Shown here: in pieces, positions 7,641 to 16,600 of the stretch
How the letters are laid out: every line of letters begins with the position of its first letter
Position numbering within the stretch: the first letter of the stretch is position 1
NCBI RefSeq assembly: GCF_024158745.1
Contig: NZ_JAMZAW010000037.1
Span: forward strand, 1 to 63,508
Direction: 5' to 3'
Source: Paenibacillus tyrphae
Lineage (GTDB): Bacteria; Bacillota; Bacilli; Paenibacillales; NBRC-103111
Length of the DNA: 63,508 nt
Notes under the pieces: model-generated
Databases searched by the model: none
The model's input: the letters and a program-made list of their open reading frames with translations, nothing else
Told to the model about the DNA's origin: nothing
Program-made: the position numbers and the translations under genes

Positions 7641-8447
7641 CTATAAAGGGACGACCTGCTTTTGTTTTTCCTTGTAGTACACCCATTCGCGGAACCCGAT
7701 TTCCTTCAGCCTTGCCGCTACTTCATCCCAGTCGTCGCCAACCCGGGAAGGGACGTGCGCGTCCGAGCCGAACGAAACCTGAACGCCGAAATGAAGCGCC
7801 CGCTCCAAAATTTCGTCGATCGGGTACCAGCCGCCGCAATCCTTCGTTTTCCCGGAGGTGTTGATCTCGATGGCGATGTCGTACTTTGCGATGGTCTGCA
7901 GCGTGCGGTCTACCGCGTCGGTCTGAATATCGGAGAAGGCCGGATAGAAGCCGCGCATCGCATCGATATGGCCGAGAATCTGGAACATGCCGCTGCGCGC
8001 GGACTGCTCGATCAGATCGTAGTACAGCTCCTTTTGCTCCACCTTTTGACGGTCCGTCAGTCCGTTCCACCGCTTCCGGTTGAAGATGCTGACGCCGCCC
8101 GACAAATGCACCGACCCGATGATATAGTCGAACGGATACTGCTCGTACACTTTGCGGTATACGTCCGCCACCTCGGGGAAGAAGTCCGATTCGACTCCCA
8201 GCAGAACGTCAATACGTCCGCGGTACTCCTCCTTCAGCTTCAGCACTTCCTCCACGTAACGGGCGAACTCGCTCTTCGCCATCGCGATGCCGGGCTGCTC
8301 CCGGTCCACGCTGCTTGCAAAGTACGGCGAATGATCGGAAATTCCGATGACTTGCAGGCCGTTTTTGATCCCCGCTTCGATATAGTCGCGGATAGTTCCG
8401 GTCGCGTGACCGCACCGTTCGTGATGCGTATGCAAATCGAATTTCAT
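7641..8447 (-). CDS. Histidinol-phosphatase, PHP-domain type
   Basis: 268 residues. PHP-fold metal motifs are visible: FDLHTHHERCGHA (motif I), ISDHS (motif II), GVESDF, ILGHID and SFGSDAHVP (motif IV). The length fits the HisJ/HisK family, which hydrolyses histidinol phosphate in the penultimate step of histidine synthesis. It is not in a his operon; it follows a LysR gene by 9 bp on the same strand. A related PHP phosphoesterase with another substrate is possible. Confidence 0.85.
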   Translation of the reverse strand: MKFDLHTHHERCGHATGTIRDYIEAGIKNGLQVIGISDHSPYFASSVDREQPGIAMAKSEFARYVEEVLKLKEEYRGRIDVLLGVESDFFPEVADVYRKVYEQYPFDYIIGSVHLSGGVSIFNRKRWNGLTDRQKVEQKELYYDLIEQSARSGMFQILGHIDAMRGFYPAFSDIQTDAVDRTLQTIAKYDIAIEINTSGKTKDCGGWYPIDEILERALHFGVQVSFGSDAHVPSRVGDDWDEVAARLKEIGFREWVYYKEKQKQVVPL

Positions 8448-8456
8448 GGCGTTCCC

Positions 8457-9359
8457 TCACTCCGAACCTATGAATTGAGTTTCCTGCATGCCCTTCAAAT
8501 CCTCCAGAAACTGATGCAGCGCCGAGCTCAGATAGCGTCCCGACTTGTACACCACTCCGACCGGGTGGCTGATCTCGAGCTCGTTCACCTTGATCATCTT
8601 GAGCGTCCCGAGGCGCAGCTCGCTTTGGATCGACAGCTTCGAGATGATCGCCGCTCCGAGATTCAGCTCCACCATCCGTTTCACTTCCTCGCTGCTGGAT
8701 AGCTCCATCACGACCTGCGGGGTGATGTACAACTGCTTCAGAATTTGGTCCACGAACCTCCGTCCGGCCGTTTCCGGAGACAGCATGATCAGCGGCAGCT
8801 CGTGAAGCCGCTCGATCGGCACATGCGCGAAACGCGCAAGCGGATGATCGGGGGAGACGACCAGCTCGAACGTATCGTAATAAAGCACGGAGCTTTCGAG
8901 CGCGGGATGCTTGTCGAACAGGTAGGTGATGCCGATATCGATCGTTCCGTTCTCGACGCTGTGCATGATTTGCGAGGTGGTCATCGAATGGATGGTCGTT
9001 TTGATCAAGGGGAACTGGTTCTGAAAATAAGAAAGCACCCTAGGCAAAATTTGGATCGCAATCGAAGTTGTCGTTCCCAGATGAATATGTCCTTGCGGCG
9101 TTTGGTTCAAATCCGAAAGCCGCTGCTTCAAATCTTCGACCGTCTGTAAAATGATCTCCGCATGTTCAAGAAAGACTTGGCCGCTGTCGGTCAGCGTAAC
9201 CGGCTGGTTGCGGTCGATCAGCACCGTTTTGAATTCGTCTTCCAGACTTTTAATTTGCGCCGAAACGGCCGGCTGGGTCAGATTCAGAATTTCGCCCGCT
9301 TTGCGAAAGCTCATGGTCTTGGATATCGTAATGAGCGTTTCCAACTGATTGAGATTCAC
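8457..9359 (-). CDS. LysR-family transcriptional regulator
   Basis: 300 residues. The N-terminal helix-turn-helix (LETLITISKTMSFRKAGEILNLTQPAVSAQIKSLE region) and the substrate-binding domain are complete. The GTG at 9359 lies 6 nt after GAGGAGG, which is better placed than the upstream ATG at 9374. It overlaps nothing and precedes the phosphatase on the same strand. The divergent MFS gene could also be a target, but that gene has its own PadR regulator. The effector is unknown. Confidence 0.9.
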   Translation of the reverse strand: MNLNQLETLITISKTMSFRKAGEILNLTQPAVSAQIKSLEDEFKTVLIDRNQPVTLTDSGQVFLEHAEIILQTVEDLKQRLSDLNQTPQGHIHLGTTTSIAIQILPRVLSYFQNQFPLIKTTIHSMTTSQIMHSVENGTIDIGITYLFDKHPALESSVLYYDTFELVVSPDHPLARFAHVPIERLHELPLIMLSPETAGRRFVDQILKQLYITPQVVMELSSSEEVKRMVELNLGAAIISKLSIQSELRLGTLKMIKVNELEISHPVGVVYKSGRYLSSALHQFLEDLKGMQETQFIGSE

Positions 9360-9524
9360 ATCGTTCCTCCTCATCGGGGCGCGAACGCTTTCATAGCATT
9401 CTCAGAATAAGCAAATTTTATCATTTATTTATTAAGCATAAATACAATTTCTTGACTTACTCCATTATATGATACTTGAAAGATTAGGGCAAACTACGCC
9501 CGGAGAAAAAAATCACACTTGCTC

Positions 9525-9552
9525 TTGTCACCTACTCAAATTTGAGTATAAT
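9525..9552 (+). promoter_or_regulatory. Promoter with embedded palindromic operator for the MFS-padR operon
   Basis: -35 TTGTCA (9525-9530), a 16-bp spacer, and -10 TATAAT (9547-9552). The spacer is filled by a perfect 16-bp palindrome TACTCAAATTTGAGTA (9533-9548). A dimeric repressor bound there would block RNA polymerase; the PadR encoded at the end of the operon is the obvious candidate. Confidence 0.8.
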
Positions 9553-9598
9553 TTAGTTTAGCACTAAAAATACACTCAGGTAAAGTAAGGAGCAACTT

Positions 9599-11158
9599 AT
9601 GGTTCAGAAGAAAACAAATACGGCATGGACGGTCGGCGCATTGATGCTCGGGCTGCTGCTAGCCTCGCTCGATCAGACGATCGTCTCGACCGCCATGCCG
9701 ACGATTATCGGTAAGCTCGGAGGGCTCGACAAGTACGTATGGGTATTTTCCGCGTACTTGATCGCTAACGTCGTATCGATGCCGATCTTCGGCAAGCTCG
9801 GCGATATGTACGGCCGGAAGCTGTTTTTTTTGCTCGGTCTTGTCGTGTTTATGATCGGCTCGGCGCTTTGCGGCACCTCGACGACGATGACGCAGCTGAT
9901 CGTTTACCGCGCCATCCAAGGGATCGGCGGCGGCGCGCTGATGCCGATTACGTTTGCTATTATCTTTGATATTTTTCCCCCGGAGAAGCGGGGCAAGATG
10001 CAAGGTCTGTTCGGTGCCGTCTTCGGCATATCGAGCGTGCTCGGGCCGCTGGCGGGCGCTTATTTCACCGATCACGTGCATTGGACGTGGATTTTCTATA
10101 TTAATCTGCCGCTGGGTATCGTGTCGCTGATTCTTATTTCGCTGTTTTATCATCCGGTGCTGCCGAACAATCCGAACCAAAGAATCGACTGGCTGGGAAC
10201 ATTCGTGTTTGCCGTTTCGATCTTGAGCCTGATGTTCGGATTGGAGCTCGGGGGCAAGGAGTATGCATGGGATTCGGTGCAGATCATCGGCTTGTTCGCT
10301 ATAGCGGTCGTCTTCCTTCTGCTGTTCATCCGGATAGAGATGCGCGCCGCTTCCCCGGTCGTGCCGCTTCCGCTCTTCGGCAACCGGCTGTTTACCGCCA
10401 GTATGGGCGTCTGTTTCTTCTACGGGGCGCTGATGATGTCCGCGGCGACATACATACCGCTGTTCATTCAAGGGGTATTTCAAGGGTCGGCGACGAGCGC
10501 CGGACTCGTGCTGACGCCGATGATGCTCGGCGTGGTTGCCAGCAGTGCGATCGGCGGGCGGTTTATCGGAAAGCTGTCGTATCGGGGCATCATGCTCGGC
10601 TCCGTTCTGCTGCTGCTGATCGCAACCGCGCTGCTCAGCCTCGTGTCCATCGACACGCCCCGTTGGCAAATTACGCTTTATATGATTCTGATGGGTCTCG
10701 GCATCGGCACGGGCTTCCCGGTGACGTCGATTTCTTCGCTGCATAACGTCGACTTCCGGTTTCGCGGCACCGTCACCTCACTGGTCGGCTTTTTCCGTTC
10801 GATCGGCTCCGCCGTCGGCCTGACGGTGCTGGGCGCGCTGCAAGCGTCCGCGCTGAGCCGCCGATTGGCCGAGCTGCTGCCCGCCGGAGCGGGTGCGAAG
10901 ACGCCGGCCGATCCGAGGGCGCTGCTGTCGCCGGAATTTCAGGCGAACGTTCCGAAGCCGGTGCTGGAGAAAATGATGGTCGGTCTTGCGGATTCCATCG
11001 CCTATGTATTTCAGGTGACCATCGTTATGGCCGTGCTCGCGCTCGTCTTTATTCTGCTGATGGGCAAAGCCAAAATGGAAGTTCCGGCAAGAGGCCCCCG
11101 TAAAGAAGGCGGCAATCCGGATGAGGGCTCCGGCATTCATGCCCCGCAGCATATGTAA
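9599..11158 (+). CDS. MFS drug:H+ antiporter, DHA2 (EmrB/QacA) family
   Basis: 519 residues and about 14 transmembrane helices. Motif D1 LASLDQTIVSTAMPTI in TM1, the loop GKLGDMYGRKLFF (motif A) and GGGALMPITFAIIFDIFPPEKRGKMQG are typical of 14-TM exporters of the EmrB/QacA subfamily. It probably exports hydrophobic or cationic toxic compounds using the proton gradient. The ATG at 9599 follows AAGGAGC at 6 nt. The padR gene is 15 bp downstream in the same operon. Confidence 0.92.
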   Translation: MVQKKTNTAWTVGALMLGLLLASLDQTIVSTAMPTIIGKLGGLDKYVWVFSAYLIANVVSMPIFGKLGDMYGRKLFFLLGLVVFMIGSALCGTSTTMTQLIVYRAIQGIGGGALMPITFAIIFDIFPPEKRGKMQGLFGAVFGISSVLGPLAGAYFTDHVHWTWIFYINLPLGIVSLILISLFYHPVLPNNPNQRIDWLGTFVFAVSILSLMFGLELGGKEYAWDSVQIIGLFAIAVVFLLLFIRIEMRAASPVVPLPLFGNRLFTASMGVCFFYGALMMSAATYIPLFIQGVFQGSATSAGLVLTPMMLGVVASSAIGGRFIGKLSYRGIMLGSVLLLLIATALLSLVSIDTPRWQITLYMILMGLGIGTGFPVTSISSLHNVDFRFRGTVTSLVGFFRSIGSAVGLTVLGALQASALSRRLAELLPAGAGAKTPADPRALLSPEFQANVPKPVLEKMMVGLADSIAYVFQVTIVMAVLALVFILLMGKAKMEVPARGPRKEGGNPDEGSGIHAPQHM

Positions 11159-11173
11159 GGCAGGTGAATACGG

Positions 11174-11734
11174 TTGTCCATGAAACTCGTCATTTTGGGT
11201 CTGCTCATGGAAGGAGACAGCCATCCCTACGAATTGCGGCATAAAATGAAGGAGCGGGCCATGCTCCATTACATTAAAATGCAGGAAGGCTCGCTGTACT
11301 ACGCCATCGATACGCTGAATAAAGAAGGGTATATCGAGGCGCTGGAAATCGTGAAGGAGAGCGGGCGTCCGGACCGCACCGTCTACCGGATTACGGAAGA
11401 AGGCAGGCTGCTGTTTCACCGCCTGCTGCTGGAGCAGTTCGAGAGCCGCACTACCGTCTTTCACCCGATGTATGCGGCGCTGGTATTCGCCTTTCACGGG
11501 GATGCGCAGCGCATTCATACCATTATCTCGCAAAAGATCGAAGAGCAGCGCCGTATCGTAGCCTTGCTGCATGATATCTACGAGGAGCATATCCCTACCG
11601 TCCCTCGCAGTGTGCTGCATATGATGAAAGGCCGCTGGGAGCATGCCGTCACGGAGCTGCGCTGGCTGGAACGGCTGGCTGCCGATGCCGCGGCAGGCAG
11701 GCTGTACGAATTCGGCAAGCCGCTGGAGGAGTAG
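11174..11734 (+). CDS. PadR-family transcriptional regulator
   Basis: 186 residues. The winged helix (LVILGLLMEGDSHPYELRHKMKER, then QEGSLYYAIDTLNKEGYIEA and RTVYRITEEGR) is followed by the C-terminal Vir/PadR_C dimerisation helix. It starts at TTG 11174 (an ATG lies two codons later). PadR proteins often repress an adjacent multidrug exporter and are released by its substrate. The palindrome in the operon promoter at 9533-9548 fits this role. Confidence 0.9.
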   Translation: MSMKLVILGLLMEGDSHPYELRHKMKERAMLHYIKMQEGSLYYAIDTLNKEGYIEALEIVKESGRPDRTVYRITEEGRLLFHRLLLEQFESRTTVFHPMYAALVFAFHGDAQRIHTIISQKIEEQRRIVALLHDIYEEHIPTVPRSVLHMMKGRWEHAVTELRWLERLAADAAAGRLYEFGKPLEE

Positions 11735-12026
11735 GCGCCGTTTTCATTACGCTGCAAGGATGATCGTAAGTCTCGAAGCGGAGACTACGATCGTCCAGCG
11801 GTTCCGTAAGACACAATAATGTATAAATAACAACTGGGAGCGCTTCGAAGAGAAGTGGCTCCCTTTTATATTGGAGTAGGCTAATCCGTTCACTCAGAAA
11901 TAATTAGTAAAATTATTCCATAATATTGGAAAAATAGTTCTATTATGTTTAGACAACCCATGGATATTTTTAGTAGTCTATTATTTGTTAATAAAACAAG
12001 ATAAGTGAAATAAAGGAGAGATTTAT
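11735..12026. other. Intergenic region with two hairpins, AT-rich from about 11880
   Basis: GATCGTaAGTCTC pairs with GAGACTACGATC at 11761-11790 (one bulge). GGGAGC...GCTCCC at 11836-11863 is followed by TTTT and is a plausible plus-strand terminator for the MFS-padR operon. The remaining sequence is AT-rich leader for the next gene. No other feature was seen. Confidence 0.6.
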
Positions 12027-13037
12027 TTGAAAAAGTATTTAACGTTTTTATTATTAGTTTTATTAATTTGCCAGACAGCTCCTGCTGCATTAGCAGAAGA
12101 CAAACCTGCTGAGAGAAACAACGAAATGACCTTTTCGATCCCTGCAAATACTTTTTGCGATCAATCTCAAAAAGTAGAACTATCTTTAAATTTAACAAAT
12201 ATGGGTAATACCAATGCGACGGTAAAATTAGATTTAATCAAAGCGGATGGCACCCAGTATGTAGCTCCAGGAACAACATATAACGGAATTAGTTCTACGA
12301 TTACCCCTGGTACTTCGATTTCCGTTAGCCCACTCTTGAGCGCATTCTACCACCAAACGTTCGGTGGACTAAATGAAAAATGCACAGATCGCCCATATGC
12401 AGGAAAAATAACGGTTACTTCCGGTGAGAAAGCGACCATTGTTGCTTCCGGATTTATTTCCGGGTCGTTAGGAAATACAACGATCATTATTAACGGCGGT
12501 CAGCCATGGAACGTTTCCGGAGTTACCCCAACAACGCCAACAGGTCCAATCAACCCACCGGTTGATTCATGCAGTATTAGAGAAAATAACGGGCTAGTTC
12601 ATGCTATGACTTCAAATGAAGATGTTTACGGTATTGCTAGCGCTAGTAGTTATGATACAGGCTGGGATTCAAAACCTTTTCATGCTTTTGATAATAGATG
12701 TGCCCCGTGGGAAACATCGGATGGAGCAACAACTGGATGGCTACAATATGAATTTAAATCTGCAAAAACGGTGAAGGAATATACAATCCGAATGAAGCAA
12801 GATGATCCGTCCCATGCGTTTCTTCAGTCACCTAAATCTTGGGTTTTTGAAGCGTACGACGGACAAAAGTGGGTTACTTTGGATACGCAAACCAACGTAA
12901 CGAATTGGACAAAAACAGTTGCCAATAGTTATAAAATCAACAATTCCACAGCTTATAACAAGTATAGGCTCAATATTTCATCAAATAATGGCGGCAATTT
13001 GATTTGTATAAGTGAATTGGGGTTATTGGGGTATTAA
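12027..13037 (+). CDS. Secreted protein with C-terminal F5/8 type C (discoidin-like) domain
   Basis: 336 residues. A signal peptide of about 24 residues ends near APAALA. The first half (30-165) is a beta-rich domain without a recognised family; a Pro/Thr linker (PTTPTGPINPP) follows. Residues about 185-336 look like a discoidin fold: SASSYDTGWDSKPFHAFDNR, WETSDGATTGWLQYEF, EYTIRM, the WTKT region and YNKYRLNISSNNGG. Such domains bind carbohydrate or cell-surface ligands. The TTG start follows a GGAGAG site. Codon use is much more AT-rich than the surrounding genes, suggesting transfer. No partner gene is evident. Confidence 0.8.
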   Translation: MKKYLTFLLLVLLICQTAPAALAEDKPAERNNEMTFSIPANTFCDQSQKVELSLNLTNMGNTNATVKLDLIKADGTQYVAPGTTYNGISSTITPGTSISVSPLLSAFYHQTFGGLNEKCTDRPYAGKITVTSGEKATIVASGFISGSLGNTTIIINGGQPWNVSGVTPTTPTGPINPPVDSCSIRENNGLVHAMTSNEDVYGIASASSYDTGWDSKPFHAFDNRCAPWETSDGATTGWLQYEFKSAKTVKEYTIRMKQDDPSHAFLQSPKSWVFEAYDGQKWVTLDTQTNVTNWTKTVANSYKINNSTAYNKYRLNISSNNGGNLICISELGLLGY

Positions 13038-13099
13038 TGAAATGAGCGATGGATTCGCGAAAATATTTCAAAGAGAACTGCAATACGGCTCTTCAGAGT

Positions 13100-13307
13100 G
13101 TTGAGAAAGAGGTTTTTGACTTAAATAGAAAGATACATACGGAGGTGGGGTATCCACTGGAGAAGCGGTAGCGGCCGCCTTTGTCTTCGGGAAATATCCG
13201 CTGCTAAGCAGCTTCCAATAAAAATTTCCCGAGGACAACAGCGGTCGGAAGTGGATACCTCACTCCATCGTAGCCTCTATTTACCTCAATATGATCACTT
13301 TCTCAAC
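13100..13307 (+). repeat. Palindromic MITE-like element, copy 1
   Basis: About 208 bp bounded by GTTGAGAAAG and CTTTCTCAAC. Inside are nested inverted arms (GTGGGGTATCCACT with AGTGGATACCTCAC; TTCGGGAAAT with ATTTCCCGA) and an apical hairpin (GCTGCTAAGCAGC). It has no credible ORF. The same sequence recurs at 26180-26378 (same orientation) and 42515-42716 (reversed). It lies between the discoidin gene and a terminator. Unlike the other copies, no duplicated terminator is seen on its left side. Confidence 0.88.
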
Positions 13308-13317
13308 AAGTACATGG

Positions 13318-13343
13318 ACGGGCCCGAAAAGGCCCGTTTTTTT
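13318..13343 (+). terminator. Intrinsic terminator right of repeat copy 1
   Basis: ACGGGCC/GGCCCGT stem, short loop, then TTTTTTT. It lies 10 bp beyond the element's right end and probably terminates the discoidin gene transcript. Confidence 0.8.
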
Positions 13344-13495
13344 CGATCAATAATCTTTGTCAATATCCGGCAAGGAAAAGATCAATAAAGGAAATAGAAA
13401 AATCCCCGTTTTGAAGGTATGATGATGTTAATATATGGATACTGGTCTTTATAATGGATTTCACTTTGTTGACGCTGTCTGAAATCCCCTTAAAC

Positions 13496-13557
13496 AAGAG
13501 ACGACACCTTTTCGTTCAGTTCAAGTTTCTGAAAACTAAGGTTGCCGTCTCTTTTTT
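13496..13557 (+). terminator. Leader hairpin with T-run upstream of the large secreted protein
   Basis: AAGAGACG pairs with CGTCTCTT around a branched loop (inner stem TTCAG/CTGAA), followed by TTTTTT. A TATAAT-like -10 lies about 45 bp upstream (13449-13454), so the hairpin would be within the 5' leader of the next gene and could act as an attenuator. No known riboswitch class was recognised in the leader (13455-13669). Confidence 0.55.
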
Positions 13558-13669
13558 CATTGTAGGGGAAAGCAGGAAGCCGATAGCGCTTATGAAGGGA
13601 GGTGGGGGAAACCGAAGGCTGCGGCTTGTACGCCTTATTTTTTTCAAAATTCTTGGAAGGGAGCATGAT

Positions 13670-16600
13670 TTGAGGATGAAGATCAAAGCGGCAAAAGCAT
13701 TAGGGATTTCCGTGCTGCTCGCGCTGCAGCTCCTGGTGCCCGCTCAAGGGTTCGGGCAGGAGGCGCGGCAAGACAGCCCGGAAACGGGGAACTCGAACAT
13801 TCCGGCAACGACTACCTCCGCCGTCTACGGCAGTGGAAGCATCGGAGCGCTGGCAGCCGTCCCCAGTCCGTGGTCGAACAAGGATATCGGGTCACCGGCG
13901 CTGGCAGGCAGCGCGGACTTCAATGCCGGTACGGGCGTGTATACGGTTAAGGGAGCGGGCAAGGACATCTGGGGTACCTCCGACCAATTCCACTACGTGT
14001 ACCGGCCGTTAACCGGCAACGGCGCGATCATAGCGCAAGTGACGGGGCAAGGCAATACCGACGACTTCGCGAAGGCGGGCCTGATGATCCGCGAGACGCT
14101 CGATGCGAACGCGAAGCACGTCGATATCGCCGCGGTTCCGTCCGGCCTGTATACGTTCCAGTACCGGAACGATGTGGGCGGGGCGACGACCAGCGTGAAG
14201 ACGAATGCAACGAGTCCGTCGTGGCTGAAGCTTGAGCGTGACGGCAATACGTTCAAAGGCTCTTATTCCACGGACGGATCGACCTGGACGGAAGTAAGCC
14301 AGACAAGCGTCGCGATGGGAAGCGGCGTTTATGTCGGCTTAGCCGTTTCGAGCCATAACGTTTCGAAACTGAACACAGCCACTTTTACCAACGTAAGCCT
14401 TGGCGGATCGGATACGACGGCGCCTTCCGTCCCGACGGGCTTGACTTCGCCGGGCCAAACCGAAACGACCGTGGACTTGTCATGGACTGGTTCGACGGAC
14501 AATGTCGGGGTTACAGGCTACGACGTGTTCCAGGACGGGACCTTGATCGGAAGCCCGCTTGGCACCTCGTATTCCGTCGTAGGGCTGACGCCAGGAACGG
14601 CGTACAGCTTTACGGTCAAGGCGAAGGATGCCGCTGGAAACTCGTCGGCTGCCAGCAGCCCGCTCAGCGTGACGACTAAGGCCGATACGACGGCTCCGAC
14701 CGAGCCGACGAACGTAGCTGCGGCCGGCAAGACGGATACGACCGTGACGTTGACCTGGACCGCCTCGACGGATAACGTCGCCGTGACCGCTTACGACATC
14801 TACCGCGACGGGACGCTCGTTAAGGCTGATGTCACCGATACGTCGTACACGGTAACGGGGCTGACCGCAAGCACGGCTTATTCGTTTACGGTCAAGGCCA
14901 AGGATGCCGCGGGCAACCAATCGGCCGCCAGCTCGCCATTATCGGTCAAGACGAACGCTCCGGGTCCGGGTGAAGTTCCGGCTCCGTGGCAGTCGAAGGA
15001 TATCGGTTCCCCGGCCGTAGCCGGCAGCGCTCAGTACGATGCGAATACCGATGTGTTCACCGTATCCGGTGCAGGCAAAGATATTTGGAGCACGTCGGAC
15101 CAATTCCGCTATGTGTACCGGCCTTGGAGCGGCGACGGGACGATCGTTGCCTTGATCAGCTCTCAAACGAATACGGACGGCTGGGCGAAAGCGGGAGTGA
15201 TGATCCGCGAGAACCTGAATGCCGACGCGAAGCATGCCGACCTGCTCCTGTCCCCGTCCAACGGCTTTACGTTCCAGTACCGGACTGCGGCGGGAGGAAC
15301 GACGGAATCGGTCAAACAAGCGTCTTCGAGCCCGGCTTGGGTGAAGCTGCAGCGGACCGGCAACGTGATCAAAGGCTTTGTCTCCAATAACGGCATGAAC
15401 TGGGGAGACATCGGCAGCGTAACGGTCGGCATGGGGACGGATGTATACTTCGGTCTGGCGGTCACCAGCCATGACGTGAACACGGCCAGCACGGCTACGA
15501 TAAGCAAAGTGACCGTCAACGCGTCGGGAGACGTCTACCCGCCGACGGCTCCGACCAATGTGGCTGTGGACAGCAAAACGGACACCAGCGTAGGCCTGAC
15601 GTGGCTTGCCTCGGTGGACGATATCGGCGTCACCGGCTATGACGTTTACCGGGACGGCCAGCTTGCCGGCAGCACGACGACGGCAACATCCTTTAAGGTG
15701 ACGGGCCTCAAGGCAAGCACGACGTACAGCTTTACCGTGAAAGCGAAAGATGCGGCAGGACGGGTATCGGAGGCCAGCACACCGCTCAGCGTAACGACAG
15801 CGGCACAGCCGGATACGCAAAGCCCGACGGCTCCTTCCAATTTGACCAGTCCCGGCAAAACCTCCTCCTCCGTTTCCTTGGCCTGGACGGCGTCGACGGA
15901 CAATGTGGGCGTGTTCAAATATGAGGTGTACAAAGACGGGACACTGGTGGACAGCCCGACCGGCACAACCTTTACCGTCAGCGGCCTCAAGGCGAGCACG
16001 ACGTACAGCTTCACCGTAAAAGCGAGAGATTTGGCGGGTAACGTATCGGCCGCCAGCAATACGCTTTCCGTGAAGACTTCGGCGACTTCTACCGATCCGT
16101 ATACGCTGCAGGTCGTAGCGGATAATCTGGAGGTTCCGTGGGCGTTGGCGTTTGCTCCGGACGGACGGATTTTCTTCACCGAGCGCAACAGCGGCCGCGT
16201 TCGCGTGGTCGTCAACGGCCAGGTGCGCAGCACGCCGGTCATTACGCTCGGAGCGCCTTTCTACTACCAGCCGAAAAGCGAAGGCGGGCTGCTGGGGATT
16301 GCGCTGGATCCGAATTTTGAGACCAACCATTATATGTACTTGTATCATACTTACAAGGATTCCAATAATACTGTGAAAAATCGTCTGGTCCGCCTGATCG
16401 AGAACAACAATACGGCGAAGCTCGACAAAGTGCTGCTCGACAAGCTGCCCGGCGCGGTCTATCACAACGGCGGACGGCTCAAGGTCGGCCCGGATAACAA
16501 GTTGTATTTCAGCAACGGCAATTACGGCAAAACGGACGATACGCTGACGTACTTGGGAGGGAAAATTTTCAGGTTGAACCTGGACGGCACGATTCCGAGC

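Noticed and set aside
9659..10744. 361-codon minus-strand open frame inside the MFS gene
   Set aside because: His/Asp/Arg-rich translation typical of antisense membrane-protein DNA; no ribosome binding site.
13454..13669. N-terminal extension of the large secreted protein
   Set aside because: It would cross the leader hairpin and place the signal peptide 70 residues inside the protein.
13455..13669. c-di-GMP (GEMM) riboswitch in the leader
   Set aside because: Conserved GEMM core sequences were looked for and are not present.
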